The position numbers and the translations under genes were made by a program. Positions 27,473 to 37,262 of a stretch of 64,000 bases of DNA are shown in pieces. The notes beneath the pieces were generated by a model. The model saw nothing but the letters and a program-made list of their open reading frames with translations, was not told the origin of the DNA and did not search any database. How positions within the stretch are numbered: the first letter of the stretch is position 1; every line of letters begins with the position of its first letter. Origin of the DNA: Edaphobacter lichenicola (GTDB taxonomy: Bacteria; Acidobacteriota; Terriglobia; Terriglobales; Acidobacteriaceae); contig NZ_JACHDY010000004.1 in the NCBI RefSeq assembly GCF_014201315.1, positions 1 to 64,000 of the forward strand, given 5' to 3'.

Positions 27473-28914
27473 GCTTTCTCCTTTGCAATGCGGGGTAGTG
27501 CGATAGCGAACGTTGTTCCATTCACTTGATCGCTTTCAACCCACGTTCGCCCGCTATGCGCTTCAGCGATGCGCCTAACTACGGAGAGACCGATCCCGGT
27601 GCCGGAAATCGTCTTCACCGACCCAGAGCAACGATAAAAGCGTTGAAATACCTTCTCTTTTTCGTCATCCGGAATAAACGAGCCTTCGTTTTTGATCCTG
27701 ATGACCAGTTCCGCTTCTTCTTCCTGAACCGCGATGGCCACCTGAGAGTTGGGACGACTATACTTTGCAGCATTGTCGAGGACTTGGAAGAGGGCCATTT
27801 GAAGAAGCTTTCCATCTCCATATACGGCGTTGTGCCCCGAGCTCACCTGGAAGTCAATGGAATGTCCGTCCAGTTCCTGTGATGATTCCGTAATGGTGCT
27901 GCGTATCAACCGAGCCACGTCGACTTGCTCGCGCTTGACCTTTAGATCGCCGCTATCCAGCTTCGCGGTAAGGAGCAGATGATTGGCGAGATCGCTAAGG
28001 TGCCCCGCATGACGATCAATCAAGCCAACTAGCTTTTCTTCAGTGCCCGACAGGGTGTTCATCGCGAGCAGACCGGAGCTAGAAGCTCTGATCGTTGTGA
28101 GTGGGCTCTTGAAAGCGTGTGCCAGGCCGTCCAATATGGCGGAGCGTAGTTGCTCGCTTTGTTTTGCCGCTTCTGCATTTGCTTCGGTGGAGAAGGACCG
28201 TGCCCTTTCAATCGCAACTGCGGCAAGCGAAGCGGCTGCATTGATCGAGGCTGAGTCGAGCGAATGCCCGCAGAGGAAGAGGGATCCAATAGGCCGGGTT
28301 CCTAGTCGAAGGACACGCCGGGAGACTCCTGTGCTCGAGTCATCGTCATTCGTTTCGAGAAAGTAAGCGGAGCGCACTTCGTCATCGGAGAAATCACAAT
28401 CTCCACTCTTCCACTGATGCATCTCATACGCGTTCCAAAGAGCTACCCCTTTCACTCGCAGGCTGGAACGTATGAGATCGACGAGTTGTTGATCGACCGC
28501 CGCGTCCCGATTGAGGAGCAGAATATTTTGGCTGAGTTCGTAAAGCTTCTGCTGTTGAGCTTGGCGCCGCTCTAACTCGCGAGCATGGTGGCTCACTCGG
28601 TCTGAGAGGCTGCTGACGACCAAGGCCGTTGCTTCAAAGACCAGGAGGGCGATCCAATCGTGCGAATCTGTGATGTAGAACTGGAACAAAGGTTGGGTGA
28701 AGAAGTAGTCGAGGCAGGCGACGGACAGAATTGAAACGACGCTCGCTTCGAATAGACCCCAACGAAGCGCGATGACCACCACTAGAAAGAGGTGGATGGA
28801 GGTTGCGGCGGAGAGATTAAAGTGGAGGTGGTAGGAGAGAAGCGTCAACAGCATTCCAGCGGCACAGCCGCCCGTAATTCTGCGTAGGACCACCTGGATT
28901 GGTTTGGCAATCAT
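27469..28914 (-). CDS. KdpD-like sensor histidine kinase without the N-terminal KdpD domain
   Basis: A 481-residue kinase. Residues 15-105 are four membrane segments of the DUF4118 type found in KdpD (LHFNLSAATSIHLFLVVVIA, ALRWGLFEASVVSILSV). A GAF-like region spans about 130-240. HisKA has His266 in LAHAFKSPLTTIRAS, and the HATPase carries QVLDNAAKYS, IKNEGSFIPD and GTGIGLSVVRRIAEAH. The cytoplasmic KdpD and USP domains that normally precede DUF4118 are absent, as in many short KdpD homologues. ATG at 28914 is chosen because the conserved part starts there; an in-frame ATG at 29004 adds 30 residues with no homology. It faces the TonB receptor gene divergently across 131 bases. Confidence 0.9.
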   Translation of the reverse strand: MIAKPIQVVLRRITGGCAAGMLLTLLSYHLHFNLSAATSIHLFLVVVIALRWGLFEASVVSILSVACLDYFFTQPLFQFYITDSHDWIALLVFEATALVVSSLSDRVSHHARELERRQAQQQKLYELSQNILLLNRDAAVDQQLVDLIRSSLRVKGVALWNAYEMHQWKSGDCDFSDDEVRSAYFLETNDDDSSTGVSRRVLRLGTRPIGSLFLCGHSLDSASINAAASLAAVAIERARSFSTEANAEAAKQSEQLRSAILDGLAHAFKSPLTTIRASSSGLLAMNTLSGTEEKLVGLIDRHAGHLSDLANHLLLTAKLDSGDLKVKREQVDVARLIRSTITESSQELDGHSIDFQVSSGHNAVYGDGKLLQMALFQVLDNAAKYSRPNSQVAIAVQEEEAELVIRIKNEGSFIPDDEKEKVFQRFYRCSGSVKTISGTGIGLSVVRRIAEAHSGRTWVESDQVNGTTFAIALPRIAKEKA

Positions 28915-29045
28915 TCGGTCGCCCCTGCCGGAACTATAGCGATTGAGGCATAAACAAACCGTTAAGAAGGAGCTTATGCATTGCTGACGGGGTTCGCGAT
29001 TCACTGAGAATGTCGATCTTTTTCCGGCATACGAGGTGATTCAAC

Positions 29046-32000
29046 ATGAACTTACTTAGAGGCCTTCTTTCGCAAGACACAGCAATACCCACGTCCCTTG
29101 TAGAGGATATGGCCCTGTCGCTTCAACAGAAGCAGAACGAGGTCCAGCACGCTCAAGGACGGGAGGGACTAAGCGTTTTTAGACGTGTTTTATGCAGCGT
29201 CGTCTTCCTAATTATTTGTGGTCTGTTGTTTGCGGCGGGGTCGTTGGCCCATGCGCAGTCGACGTTTGGGAGTGTCAGGGGCAACGTACAGGACGCGAGC
29301 GGCTCGGCGATTCCAGACGCGAAGATTGTGCTGCATAGTACAGATGAAAACACAGAGCGCACAGTCGATACCGATAGTTCAGGCGGCTTCATCTTTGAAA
29401 ACGTAAAGGCTGGTAAGTACTCGTTGCGTGCTCATCGCGATGGCTTTGCCGATACCGTTGTGTCGGGAATCTCAGTCGAAGCGCGGCAGGACTTGAGACT
29501 TGAGACTACGCTCAATGTTGCGGCACAGATGACAACCGTGGAGGTATCGGGAGCAGGCGACCAGATCAATACGGAAAATGGAACGATCAGCGATTCGAAG
29601 ACGAATATCGAAATGACGCAGTTACCCCTGAATAACCGCGCGACCACTACAAGTCCGCTAGGTGCACTTGGCCTGTCTCCCAACGTTCAGACAGATAGTT
29701 CCGGCAATATCGCTCTCGGCGGAGCGAGCTCCTCGATGGTGAATTTTTCCGTCGATGGTATTTCAAGTGCTAACGTGCGGCAGAACGGAGCGCTGCAGGA
29801 CGCCTATCCTTCACAGGAAGGCATTGCTGCAGTGAAAGTGACCGCATTCAACAATAGTGCGGAGTTTTCCCAGGTTGGCGACGTGACATTTACAACCAAG
29901 AATGGGACAAGCCAGTATCACGGGAGTGTCTTCGAGTATCTGCAAAACCAGGCTCTGGATGCAGACCCGTACGGCTCCCGCGGAAAAGCCCCTAAGAAAT
30001 TCAATACGTTTGGCTTCTCGTTGAGCGGGCCGATTGTGATTCCGCATCTGTATGATGGACACAGTAAGACGTTTTTCTTTGCGGACTATGAGGGCAACCG
30101 GCGCCGCACTGCGGTGTTTCAGCAATATGTAGTTCCGACTGCCGCGGACAGGAGCGGCAACCTCTCCGATATAGGTGGCCCTACGATTCCATCTACCCAA
30201 ATTAGCCAGACAGCAAAGGCGCTGCTTGCTTATTATCCATTGCCGAATGTGGCAGGCGCTACTAACCAGACGCAGAGCATCAACTATCAGAACTTTCAAG
30301 CGACTCCGGCACGCACCGACGGTGCGGACATCCGGGTCGATCAGACGATCTCGTCCAAGCAATCGGTTTACGCGCGCTTTAGCCGCAAGAACATCACCAC
30401 GGACTTCGCGAATCTCTTTCTGCCGGATGATTCGGATTCCATTCACAATCGGAGCCTGTTGATTTCGCATACTTACACGATTACCCCAAAGCTGCTGAAT
30501 GAGTTCCGCTACGGCTTCACGAACGTTACGACCAACGTCAACTTTCTGATTCAAGGTTCCACTGCGCTGAGTCAGTTGGATCTCACGGGTGTCGATATCA
30601 GTCAGCATCCACTAACCCATGCATTCCCCACCTTCAATTTCAGCGCGGGCACTCCGTTTCCAGTTATTGGAAGAGACAAGGCAGGCGTCACCCAGTCGAA
30701 GACGACGCAGTTCAGCGATAACCTTACTTACAGCTTCGGCAAGCACACCGTGAAGGGTGGGATCGATATCCGTCGCGTTCGGTACTTCGATTTGGAGAGC
30801 TTTGCCCCACAATTCGCCTCAGATGATTTCGGGGCCTTCATATTTCAGCCATCGTATGGAAACGCCCAAGGCGATCAGTTTACGGGCAATGCCTTTGGCG
30901 ACTTCCTCGAAGGCGCGCCAACCACACTTTACTTCGCTGTCTCGAGCCCGGATGTCGGAGGAACCGCCACGCAATACAGTTTCTTTGCTCAGGACGAATT
31001 CCAGGTCAACAGCCGGTTGACGCTCAGCTACGGTCTTCGCTGGCAGATTCTCCCCGGCTTCCAGGAGGACGGCGGCAATCTGGCAAACTTCGATCAACGA
31101 AATAACTCGATTGTCGTTCCTGATGCTTTGGCGGGATATCTCGCCAGCCAGAACATCACCTCTTCCAATGTTGCTTTCCAGCAGTCCTTCAATGCGTGCC
31201 CGTCCGGCACTGCTGCCGGATCGACCGTTCACGGGTTGCCATGCACCGGATATATCACGGCCAGCCAGGATGGATTGCCGCAGAGTCTGCGCCAGACCTA
31301 TAAAGGGGACTTCCAGCCGCGCATCGCGATTGCCTATCGTCCGTTCAACGACACCAGGACGGTGGTGCGTGCCGGATTTGGCATCTATACGATGACCAAC
31401 TTGGGACCACTTTCGTTCAACAACAGCGGCAACCCAACCTCAAATCTGCACACGTATTCCAACTCCAACAGTGCCGGACCAAATACGCCACAGATCATCT
31501 TTCCGAATACGGCTCCTGCCACCTCTGGGGTCACCTTCGGTGGTGGCGGACTGGATCAGGGAGTTGATCCCAACTTCCGCGACCCCCAGTCAAACCAATG
31601 GAACGTGACCGTGGAACGACAGCTCACAAACGCAACGTCGCTTCGCGCGAGCTACGTTGGCATGCACACCTACCGGCTGAGCATCACCGAGGATCTTAAC
31701 CAGATTCCCGCCAGCACGACTCCATACAACACGGGAGCAACGGCTGGGGCTTTCGTGGATTCCCGCGCGCCATATCAGAATTGGACGACGCTGCTCAGCA
31801 CGTTCAATGCAGGTGAGGCAAACTATCACGCGTTCGAGCTCCAGGCGACGCATCGTTTGGAGCGTGGGCTCTACGTGGATGCAAACTACACCTACGCAAA
31901 AAATGAGGCTGACAATCAGGGTGATGCGCCAAGCGCGTTCGCCGGTGAAGTCAATTACGGACTTCCCATCGCCGATCGCTTTCACATCAAACAGAACCTC

Positions 32001-32576
32001 GGCAATGTTTCCGGTACTCGACGCAACCGCATGCTGCTCACAGGGGTGTATCAGCTTCCTTTCGGCAAGGGGCGTCAGTACATGAATACCAGTACAGCCA
32101 CGGATATATTTCTCGGCGGGTGGGACCTGACAACCATCACATTGCTGGAGACAGGCCCCTGGCTTACCCCAAGCATCAGCGGTTCTTCCGATCAGTCGAA
32201 CACGAACGTCGTCAATCGCAGCGCTGTGCTGCGTCCAGATGTGGTATCGAGGGATACTGCCGGAGCGGTGACCTACAACAACCTGTCCTTCCTAGCAACA
32301 CCTGCAGGAGCAGGTCGCTTCGGGAATGCAGGAGTTGGGGTCATCCAGGGTCCTGGGACTGCCGCAGTGAGCCTCGGCGTGGCGAAGCGGTTCGCTATCA
32401 CCGAGAAGGTGCATGCACGGTTCGAGACGACCTTTACAAACGTTCTGAACCACACCAACTTTGCGCCACCTGTGACGGCGATCGACAACTCGCTGTTCGG
32501 GCAGCTGACTGGACCGCAAACGGCGGAGAACGCGGGGAATCGGACGGGACAGGCGGCGCTCAGAATCGACTTCTAA
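29046..32576 (+). CDS. TonB-dependent receptor, Oar-like, with carboxypeptidase-regulatory domain
   Basis: A 1,176-residue outer-membrane protein. After an unusually long leader (about 70 residues, hydrophobic core CSVVFLIICGLLFAAGSLA, cleavage near AHAQ) comes a carboxypeptidase-regulatory-like fold (GSVRGNVQDASGSAIPDAKI to DLRLETTLNV), then a plug-like region (TQLPLNNRATTTS, VNFSVDGIS) and a long beta-barrel ending in a terminal Phe (ALRIDF). Acidobacteria carry many such proteins, thought to import large substrates such as oligosaccharides or peptides. ATG at 29046 follows GAGG; an ATG at 29109 would give a more usual signal peptide but has poor spacing. No TonB box was identified. A clear terminator follows. 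Confidence 0.93.
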   Translation: MNLLRGLLSQDTAIPTSLVEDMALSLQQKQNEVQHAQGREGLSVFRRVLCSVVFLIICGLLFAAGSLAHAQSTFGSVRGNVQDASGSAIPDAKIVLHSTDENTERTVDTDSSGGFIFENVKAGKYSLRAHRDGFADTVVSGISVEARQDLRLETTLNVAAQMTTVEVSGAGDQINTENGTISDSKTNIEMTQLPLNNRATTTSPLGALGLSPNVQTDSSGNIALGGASSSMVNFSVDGISSANVRQNGALQDAYPSQEGIAAVKVTAFNNSAEFSQVGDVTFTTKNGTSQYHGSVFEYLQNQALDADPYGSRGKAPKKFNTFGFSLSGPIVIPHLYDGHSKTFFFADYEGNRRRTAVFQQYVVPTAADRSGNLSDIGGPTIPSTQISQTAKALLAYYPLPNVAGATNQTQSINYQNFQATPARTDGADIRVDQTISSKQSVYARFSRKNITTDFANLFLPDDSDSIHNRSLLISHTYTITPKLLNEFRYGFTNVTTNVNFLIQGSTALSQLDLTGVDISQHPLTHAFPTFNFSAGTPFPVIGRDKAGVTQSKTTQFSDNLTYSFGKHTVKGGIDIRRVRYFDLESFAPQFASDDFGAFIFQPSYGNAQGDQFTGNAFGDFLEGAPTTLYFAVSSPDVGGTATQYSFFAQDEFQVNSRLTLSYGLRWQILPGFQEDGGNLANFDQRNNSIVVPDALAGYLASQNITSSNVAFQQSFNACPSGTAAGSTVHGLPCTGYITASQDGLPQSLRQTYKGDFQPRIAIAYRPFNDTRTVVRAGFGIYTMTNLGPLSFNNSGNPTSNLHTYSNSNSAGPNTPQIIFPNTAPATSGVTFGGGGLDQGVDPNFRDPQSNQWNVTVERQLTNATSLRASYVGMHTYRLSITEDLNQIPASTTPYNTGATAGAFVDSRAPYQNWTTLLSTFNAGEANYHAFELQATHRLERGLYVDANYTYAKNEADNQGDAPSAFAGEVNYGLPIADRFHIKQNLGNVSGTRRNRMLLTGVYQLPFGKGRQYMNTSTATDIFLGGWDLTTITLLETGPWLTPSISGSSDQSNTNVVNRSAVLRPDVVSRDTAGAVTYNNLSFLATPAGAGRFGNAGVGVIQGPGTAAVSLGVAKRFAITEKVHARFETTFTNVLNHTNFAPPVTAIDNSLFGQLTGPQTAENAGNRTGQAALRIDF

Positions 32577-32592
32577 TTCGATTGTCCGCTTC

Positions 32593-32627
32593 GGGAGGCG
32601 AGGAGATCTCCCTCTCGCCTCCCTTTT
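32593..32627 (+). terminator. Rho-independent terminator of the TonB receptor gene
   Basis: Ten-pair perfect stem GGGAGGCGAG / CTCGCCTCCC with an 11-base loop, followed directly by TTTT, 16 bases past the stop codon. Confidence 0.85.
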
Positions 32628-32902
32628 ATTCCATCTCAGTATGCGGAATTGCCTATGGGTTTCGCGAGAGAGATAGAAACCGTGGATTGAAGTCGAAGGT
32701 CTGATTGCTTCCTGCTTAGTTCTGAGAGCGACGGTCGTATTTGTGATTCGGGTGTTTGGTCACATAGCCGGTAACTAAGTGCAAACAGGCTCATACTGTA
32801 GGGTACGAAGAGGTTACGTAACTTTTACGACTTACTTATGTGATTTAAACTAGCCTTACTTGCGTTTGGAGTTTTCACTCATAGGCGGCGATCGGAACAC
32901 TA
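32628..32902. other. Leader region upstream of the KimA-like permease
   Basis: About 275 bases without a gene. KimA/YdaO-type transporters are often controlled by a c-di-AMP riboswitch, so I looked for the ydaO motif here and did not find a convincing match. Only promoter function is inferred. Confidence 0.4.
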
Positions 32903-34765
32903 ATGTCCTTTCTTCAACTTGTCGCTGGTAAACCCCTCGCGACATCCGAGGAACGCGCCGAACACATTGGACCGATCTCTGGCATTCCGGTATTTGGCTT
33001 GGATGCCCTCAGTTCTGCCGCCTATGGCCCCGAGGCAGCTCTTACTCTCCTTATCCCACTAGGCGCAGCGGGCATCGCGCACATTGTCCCGATCAGCTTC
33101 GCTATCATCGCACTTCTTGCCGTAGTGTTCTTCTCGTACTGCCAAACCATCGACGGCTATCCGCATGGGGGTGGCAGCTATACGGTCGCCAGCGAAAACC
33201 TCGGCGAAACCGCCGGTCTACTTGCCGCTGCCGCACTCATGATCGACTACATTCTCAATGCTGCGGTCGGCATCTCCGCTGGCGTAGAAGCCCTCGTGTC
33301 GGCCTTCCCATCGCTCCTGCCCCATACACTCGCTTTCTGCCTCGCGATTCTCGCGTTACTCACGCTCATCAACATCCGGGGCACCAAGGACACAGGTATC
33401 GCCTTTCTGATTCCGACGTACATGTTTATAGGCACACTGATCGCAGTCATTGGCATCGGCGCCTTCCGCGCGATCGGTGCCCACGGCCATCCCGTTCCGA
33501 TTGTCTCTCCCCCGCATATGCCTCCCGCCACTTCGATGCTCTCCCTTTGGCTGCTCGCCAAGGTATTCTCCAGCGGCTGCACCGCCATGACCGGCGTCGA
33601 GGCCGTCTCGAATGGAACAGCGGCTTTCCGAGATCCCACACAGCGCAATGCCAAGCGTACTCTTACCATCATCATCGTACTTTTGATGATTTTTCTCAGC
33701 GGCATCGCCCTGCTGTGTCGCGCGTATAACATCGGTGCCACCGATCCTGCCAGTGCGGGCTACCAGAGCATCCTCTCCCAACTCATTTCTGCAGTTATGG
33801 GGCGGGGCTGGTTCTACTACGTCGGCAGCGCGTCCATTCTGGCCGTGCTGGCACTTTCTGCCAACACCTCGTACGCTGACTTTCCCCGCCTTACGCGTGC
33901 GATTGCGATGAACGACTACCTTCCGCATGTCTTCAAAATTCGCGGACGCCGGCTGCTTTATTCGCACGGAATCGTCGCTCTGGTTGGTTTTACTGCTGCC
34001 CTTCTGATCGCCTTCGGCGGCATTACCGATCGCCTCATCCCACTCTTCGCCATTGGAGCTTTTATGGCGTTCACTCTATCTCAAGCCGGGATTGTCATGC
34101 ATTGGAAGAAGCAAGGTGGAAGAGGCTCTTTCCATCGCATGATTGTCAACGGGATCGGAGCGGTCGCGACTGGATTAACCCTTGTTGTCGTGCTGGTCGC
34201 CAAGTTCACCGCGGGCGCGTGGATCGTGGCGATTCTCATTCCTGCGCTGATATTCCTCATGCTCGCAGTGAGACGTCACTATAGAGGTGTTGGTCAGGAG
34301 ATCGCCATCGACAGGCCTATCCGACTCGACAATCTTGCCGAGCCTCTGGTCATCGTCCCGCTCGATCGCTGGTCCCGTATCACTGAAAAGGGACTCCGCT
34401 TCGCTATGAAGCTAAGCGACCATGTTGAAGCTGTTCATGTCGACGCGGAGGAGTGTCGCGACGAGGTCGCTGAAATGTGGCAGCGTAACGTAGCTCTACC
34501 GATAGAACAAACTGGGAGGGCAGTTCCAAAGCTGATTTTTCTATCCTCGCCCTATCGCTTTGTCCTGATGCCTTTGGTAGAACACATTCTCCAGGTTGAG
34601 CGTGAGCATCCCGATCGCCAGATCGCGGTCCTGGTTCCCGAGCTGGTCGTGAAACACTGGTGGCAGACGCCACTCCACAACCAGCGCGCCCAGGTTCTCA
34701 AATTATTTCTCTTGGTGCGCGGCAATCAGCGAATTACGGTCATCAACATTCCCTGGTATCTGTAG
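32903..34765 (+). CDS. APC-superfamily permease, KimA (YdaO)-like potassium importer
   Basis: A 620-residue inner-membrane transporter with about 12 helices and a C-terminal cytoplasmic domain (from about residue 460). The N-terminal pattern is that of KimA: GKPLATSEE, then PVFGLDALSSAAYGPEAALT, then DGYPHGGGSYTVASENLGE, then LMIDYILNAAVGISAGVEAL. KimA proteins are proton-coupled, high-affinity K+ importers of the KUP-like branch; many relatives are annotated only as amino acid permeases, so K+ as substrate is a family-based inference. It is followed at 122 bases by a Na+/H+ antiporter, which fits a cation-homeostasis unit. Confidence 0.82.
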   Translation: MSFLQLVAGKPLATSEERAEHIGPISGIPVFGLDALSSAAYGPEAALTLLIPLGAAGIAHIVPISFAIIALLAVVFFSYCQTIDGYPHGGGSYTVASENLGETAGLLAAAALMIDYILNAAVGISAGVEALVSAFPSLLPHTLAFCLAILALLTLINIRGTKDTGIAFLIPTYMFIGTLIAVIGIGAFRAIGAHGHPVPIVSPPHMPPATSMLSLWLLAKVFSSGCTAMTGVEAVSNGTAAFRDPTQRNAKRTLTIIIVLLMIFLSGIALLCRAYNIGATDPASAGYQSILSQLISAVMGRGWFYYVGSASILAVLALSANTSYADFPRLTRAIAMNDYLPHVFKIRGRRLLYSHGIVALVGFTAALLIAFGGITDRLIPLFAIGAFMAFTLSQAGIVMHWKKQGGRGSFHRMIVNGIGAVATGLTLVVVLVAKFTAGAWIVAILIPALIFLMLAVRRHYRGVGQEIAIDRPIRLDNLAEPLVIVPLDRWSRITEKGLRFAMKLSDHVEAVHVDAEECRDEVAEMWQRNVALPIEQTGRAVPKLIFLSSPYRFVLMPLVEHILQVEREHPDRQIAVLVPELVVKHWWQTPLHNQRAQVLKLFLLVRGNQRITVINIPWYL

Positions 34766-34887
34766 CGGTTCAATACCCGATCCGCCACCACAAGTTCCAG
34801 CACTAGCGAGAGACAATAGAGCATGCCCCGCTCGATCTCGCGTCGCGAAGCAATTTGGTTTCTCCTCATCCTGGGAGGGGTCGCGTG

Positions 34888-36507
34888 ATGCCAAGTGGCG
34901 GCGGTGTGCAATCGGTCGAAGCTTTGTTCCTATTGCTTCTTATGTTTGTCGCCTCGTTCGCCGCCTTGGCACGCAAACTTAAGATTCCGTATCCGATTGT
35001 GTTGGTCATCGCGGGATTGCTTCTTGGATTTCTGCCTGGAGTGCCCCGGATCAATCTGGACCCCGACATTGTCTTTTTGGTGTTTCTTCCCCCGTTACTT
35101 CATGCCGCGGCGTGGACTCTCTCCTGGCGTGAATTCCAGCGAAATTTCTCGAGTATTGCGAAGCTTGCGGTCGGACTGGTCTTCTTCACGATCATCGGCT
35201 TAGCGTTGTCGGCCGGAAAATTGCTGCCTGGCTTTGATTGGAGATCCGCAGTTCTCCTTGGTGCGGTGGTCGCTGCAACAGACGCTATCGCTGCGACCTC
35301 GATCGCACGCCGTGTTGGCCTTCCGCAATGGATTGTCGAGATTCTTGAAGCTGAGAGCCTCGTAAATGATGGCACCGGTCTCGTTGCGTTGCAGTTTGGT
35401 CTCCTGATCTTGATGACGGGAAGAACTCCATCCATCGTCGAGACAGTTGGACGTCTGGTCTTTTTGATTGGCGGAGGGGTACTTATAGGCTTGGCTGTGG
35501 GAGCGATCGTGGCATGGTTCGAGAAGTGGGTTGATGACGGCGGCATCGAGATCGTCATCAGTATTCTCGTTCCGTATGCAACATATCTGCTTGGTGCTAG
35601 GGCAGGCGTTTCCGGCGTGATCGCGGTGATCGCGTGCAGTATGTACATGAGCCGCATGAGTGTTACCTACATGAGCCCGGGAGTACGACTTCAAGCGGCA
35701 GCAGTTTGGGACGCGCTTACCTTCATCTTGAATGGCATCGTCTTCATTCTCATTGGTCTTCAATTGCCATATGTTATGGGGCAAATCAACGGAATGAGCC
35801 ATTCAGTTTTGCTTCGATACGGCATAGGCTTCAGTCTCGCTATGGTTGCCGTTCGTATGATATGGATCTTCGGAGAGACATATCTCTCCTACTGGTTTCA
35901 ACGATGGGCAAAGAAGCCCGATCTTGTCGCTCCTCAGCCGGCAGCCGTCTTCATCATCGGCTGGGGTGGAATGCGGGGAGTACTGTCGCTGGCGGCTGCG
36001 GTCTCCTTGCCTTACACTTTGCCGGACGGAAGACTATTTCCCCAAAGAAGCATGATCATCTATCTGGCGTTCTGTTTGATCTTTACAACGCTTGTCCTCC
36101 AGGGACTCACGATGCCGACATTGATCCGGCTCTTGGGGTTAGCTGGTGAGACATCGCTTCATGCTGAAGAGCAAGAAGCTCGGAGAGTGTTGTTCAGGGA
36201 AGCAATTGCCCATTTGAGCCGCAAGCGTTCGAAGAACCATGATCAGTCGGCCATGTTTGGAGAACTGATCGCGAGCTACCAACGAAGACTCGATGCGATG
36301 CCTGCAGAACGCGAAGAGCACGTGAAAGGACTGGTCGATCAGAGTCGCCGGAATGAGGAAATTCTGGAGGCACTCCAGGTAGAGCGGGAGGCACTCATTC
36401 GGCTACGGAATGAGGAGAGAATCGACGATGAGGTGTTGCGGACGTTACAGCGGGAGCTCGACTTTGCAGAGAGCCGCGTGCATACAGGCTCGATATTGGC
36501 GTTATAG
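34888..36507 (+). CDS. CPA1-family Na+/H+ antiporter
   Basis: A 539-residue inner-membrane cation/proton antiporter. Twelve or so helices are seen, with the family blocks FLPPLLHAAAWTLSWREF, VVAATDAIAATSIARRVG (the ATD pair in the ion path), LEAESLVNDGTGLVALQFG (the ND pair) and WGGMRGVLSLAAAVSLP. A charged C-terminal tail of about 110 residues (from about 430) is predicted helical and probably regulatory. ATG at 34888 is preceded by GGGAGGGG at seven bases; upstream in-frame codons lack a better site. Likely removes Na+ or regulates pH; transcription with the K+ permease upstream is plausible. Confidence 0.93.
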   Translation: MPSGGGVQSVEALFLLLLMFVASFAALARKLKIPYPIVLVIAGLLLGFLPGVPRINLDPDIVFLVFLPPLLHAAAWTLSWREFQRNFSSIAKLAVGLVFFTIIGLALSAGKLLPGFDWRSAVLLGAVVAATDAIAATSIARRVGLPQWIVEILEAESLVNDGTGLVALQFGLLILMTGRTPSIVETVGRLVFLIGGGVLIGLAVGAIVAWFEKWVDDGGIEIVISILVPYATYLLGARAGVSGVIAVIACSMYMSRMSVTYMSPGVRLQAAAVWDALTFILNGIVFILIGLQLPYVMGQINGMSHSVLLRYGIGFSLAMVAVRMIWIFGETYLSYWFQRWAKKPDLVAPQPAAVFIIGWGGMRGVLSLAAAVSLPYTLPDGRLFPQRSMIIYLAFCLIFTTLVLQGLTMPTLIRLLGLAGETSLHAEEQEARRVLFREAIAHLSRKRSKNHDQSAMFGELIASYQRRLDAMPAEREEHVKGLVDQSRRNEEILEALQVEREALIRLRNEERIDDEVLRTLQRELDFAESRVHTGSILAL

Positions 36508-36610
36508 TGCAATCATCTGAAGATGGTCTTTCAAAGTTTTCTCGCCTCCATATGCATTCTTTATGACCTCGGTATTACGTTGTCATCAATAGAAGGCGAG
36601 GCATACTCTG

Positions 36611-37060
36611 GTGTCCGTTAGGCTCCTCCGGTTCCATGTCTCATGGAGACGCACAGTTCAAGGCATTAGGTTGCTATTCCTTACGACAATAGCAATCGGA
36701 GGTCTTTACCAAACGGTTTCTCTCTTCCGTGAACGAAACGCTTTTCCGATGCCTGGCCGGCTTGTGGATGTGGGTGGCTACAAGATGCATATCTACTGCA
36801 CTGGTCAGGGGTCACCATCCGTCATCCTCGACTCAGGGCTTGGTGATTCGTTCATCTCCTGGCAAAATGTACAACTGCAAATCGCTGGTTTTGTTTGCGT
36901 ATGCTCTTACGATCGCGCAGGTATGGGCTACAGTGAGGCGAGCCCACCTCCTCGCACAAGCATTGTGTTTGCGAAGGAGCTTCATCAACTGCTCCACAAT
37001 GCTGGTAACCACTGACAAACTGCACGACGGATTGGCTCACTGCATGGGGGGTCTAAAAGG
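36611..37060 (+). pseudogene. Truncated and frameshifted alpha/beta hydrolase
   Basis: From GTG 36611 the frame encodes an N-terminal membrane segment and the start of an alpha/beta hydrolase (PGRLVDVGGYKMHIYCTGQG, then PSVILDSGLGDS, then CSYDRAGMGYSEASPPPRTS, then KELHQLLHNAG), stopping at 37015. The nucleophile elbow appears in another frame just after (GLAHCMGGL near 37029-37055), where the usual Ser of GHSxGG is read as Cys. No lid, acid or His part follows. Frameshift, substitution and loss of the 3' half all indicate a dead gene, and it ends about 130 bases from tRNA-Phe. Confidence 0.8.
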
Positions 37061-37187
37061 ATTTTTACGCTTGGGGAACAATACGGGAACATCATCGATT
37101 GTTTGTTTTCAGTAACTTACAAGGAAAGACTAAAAATGGCCTCGGAGAACTAGTGCGGAACTCCTTGCTAAGCTATTGATTCTAAAG

Positions 37188-37262
37188 TGGTGGCCAGAGA
37201 CGGGATCGAACCGCCGACGCCGGCCTTTTCAGGGCCGCGCTCTACCACTGAGCTATCTGGCC
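37188..37262 (-). tRNA. tRNA-Phe (anticodon GAA)
   Basis: The minus strand folds as a full cloverleaf: acceptor GGCCAGA/TCTGGCC, D arm GCTC-AGTGGTA-GAGC, anticodon arm CGGCC-CTGAAAA-GGCCG with GAA, five-base variable loop, T arm GGCGG-TTCGATC-CCGTC, discriminator A and an encoded CCA at 37190-37188. The 72-nt body plus CCA gives 75 nt. Its 3' end points left, towards the degraded hydrolase, and is duplicated in part at 18003-18026. Confidence 0.97.

Noticed and set aside
32628-32902. c-di-AMP (ydaO) riboswitch before the KimA-like gene
   Set aside because: Looked for the conserved segments expected from the family context and did not find them.
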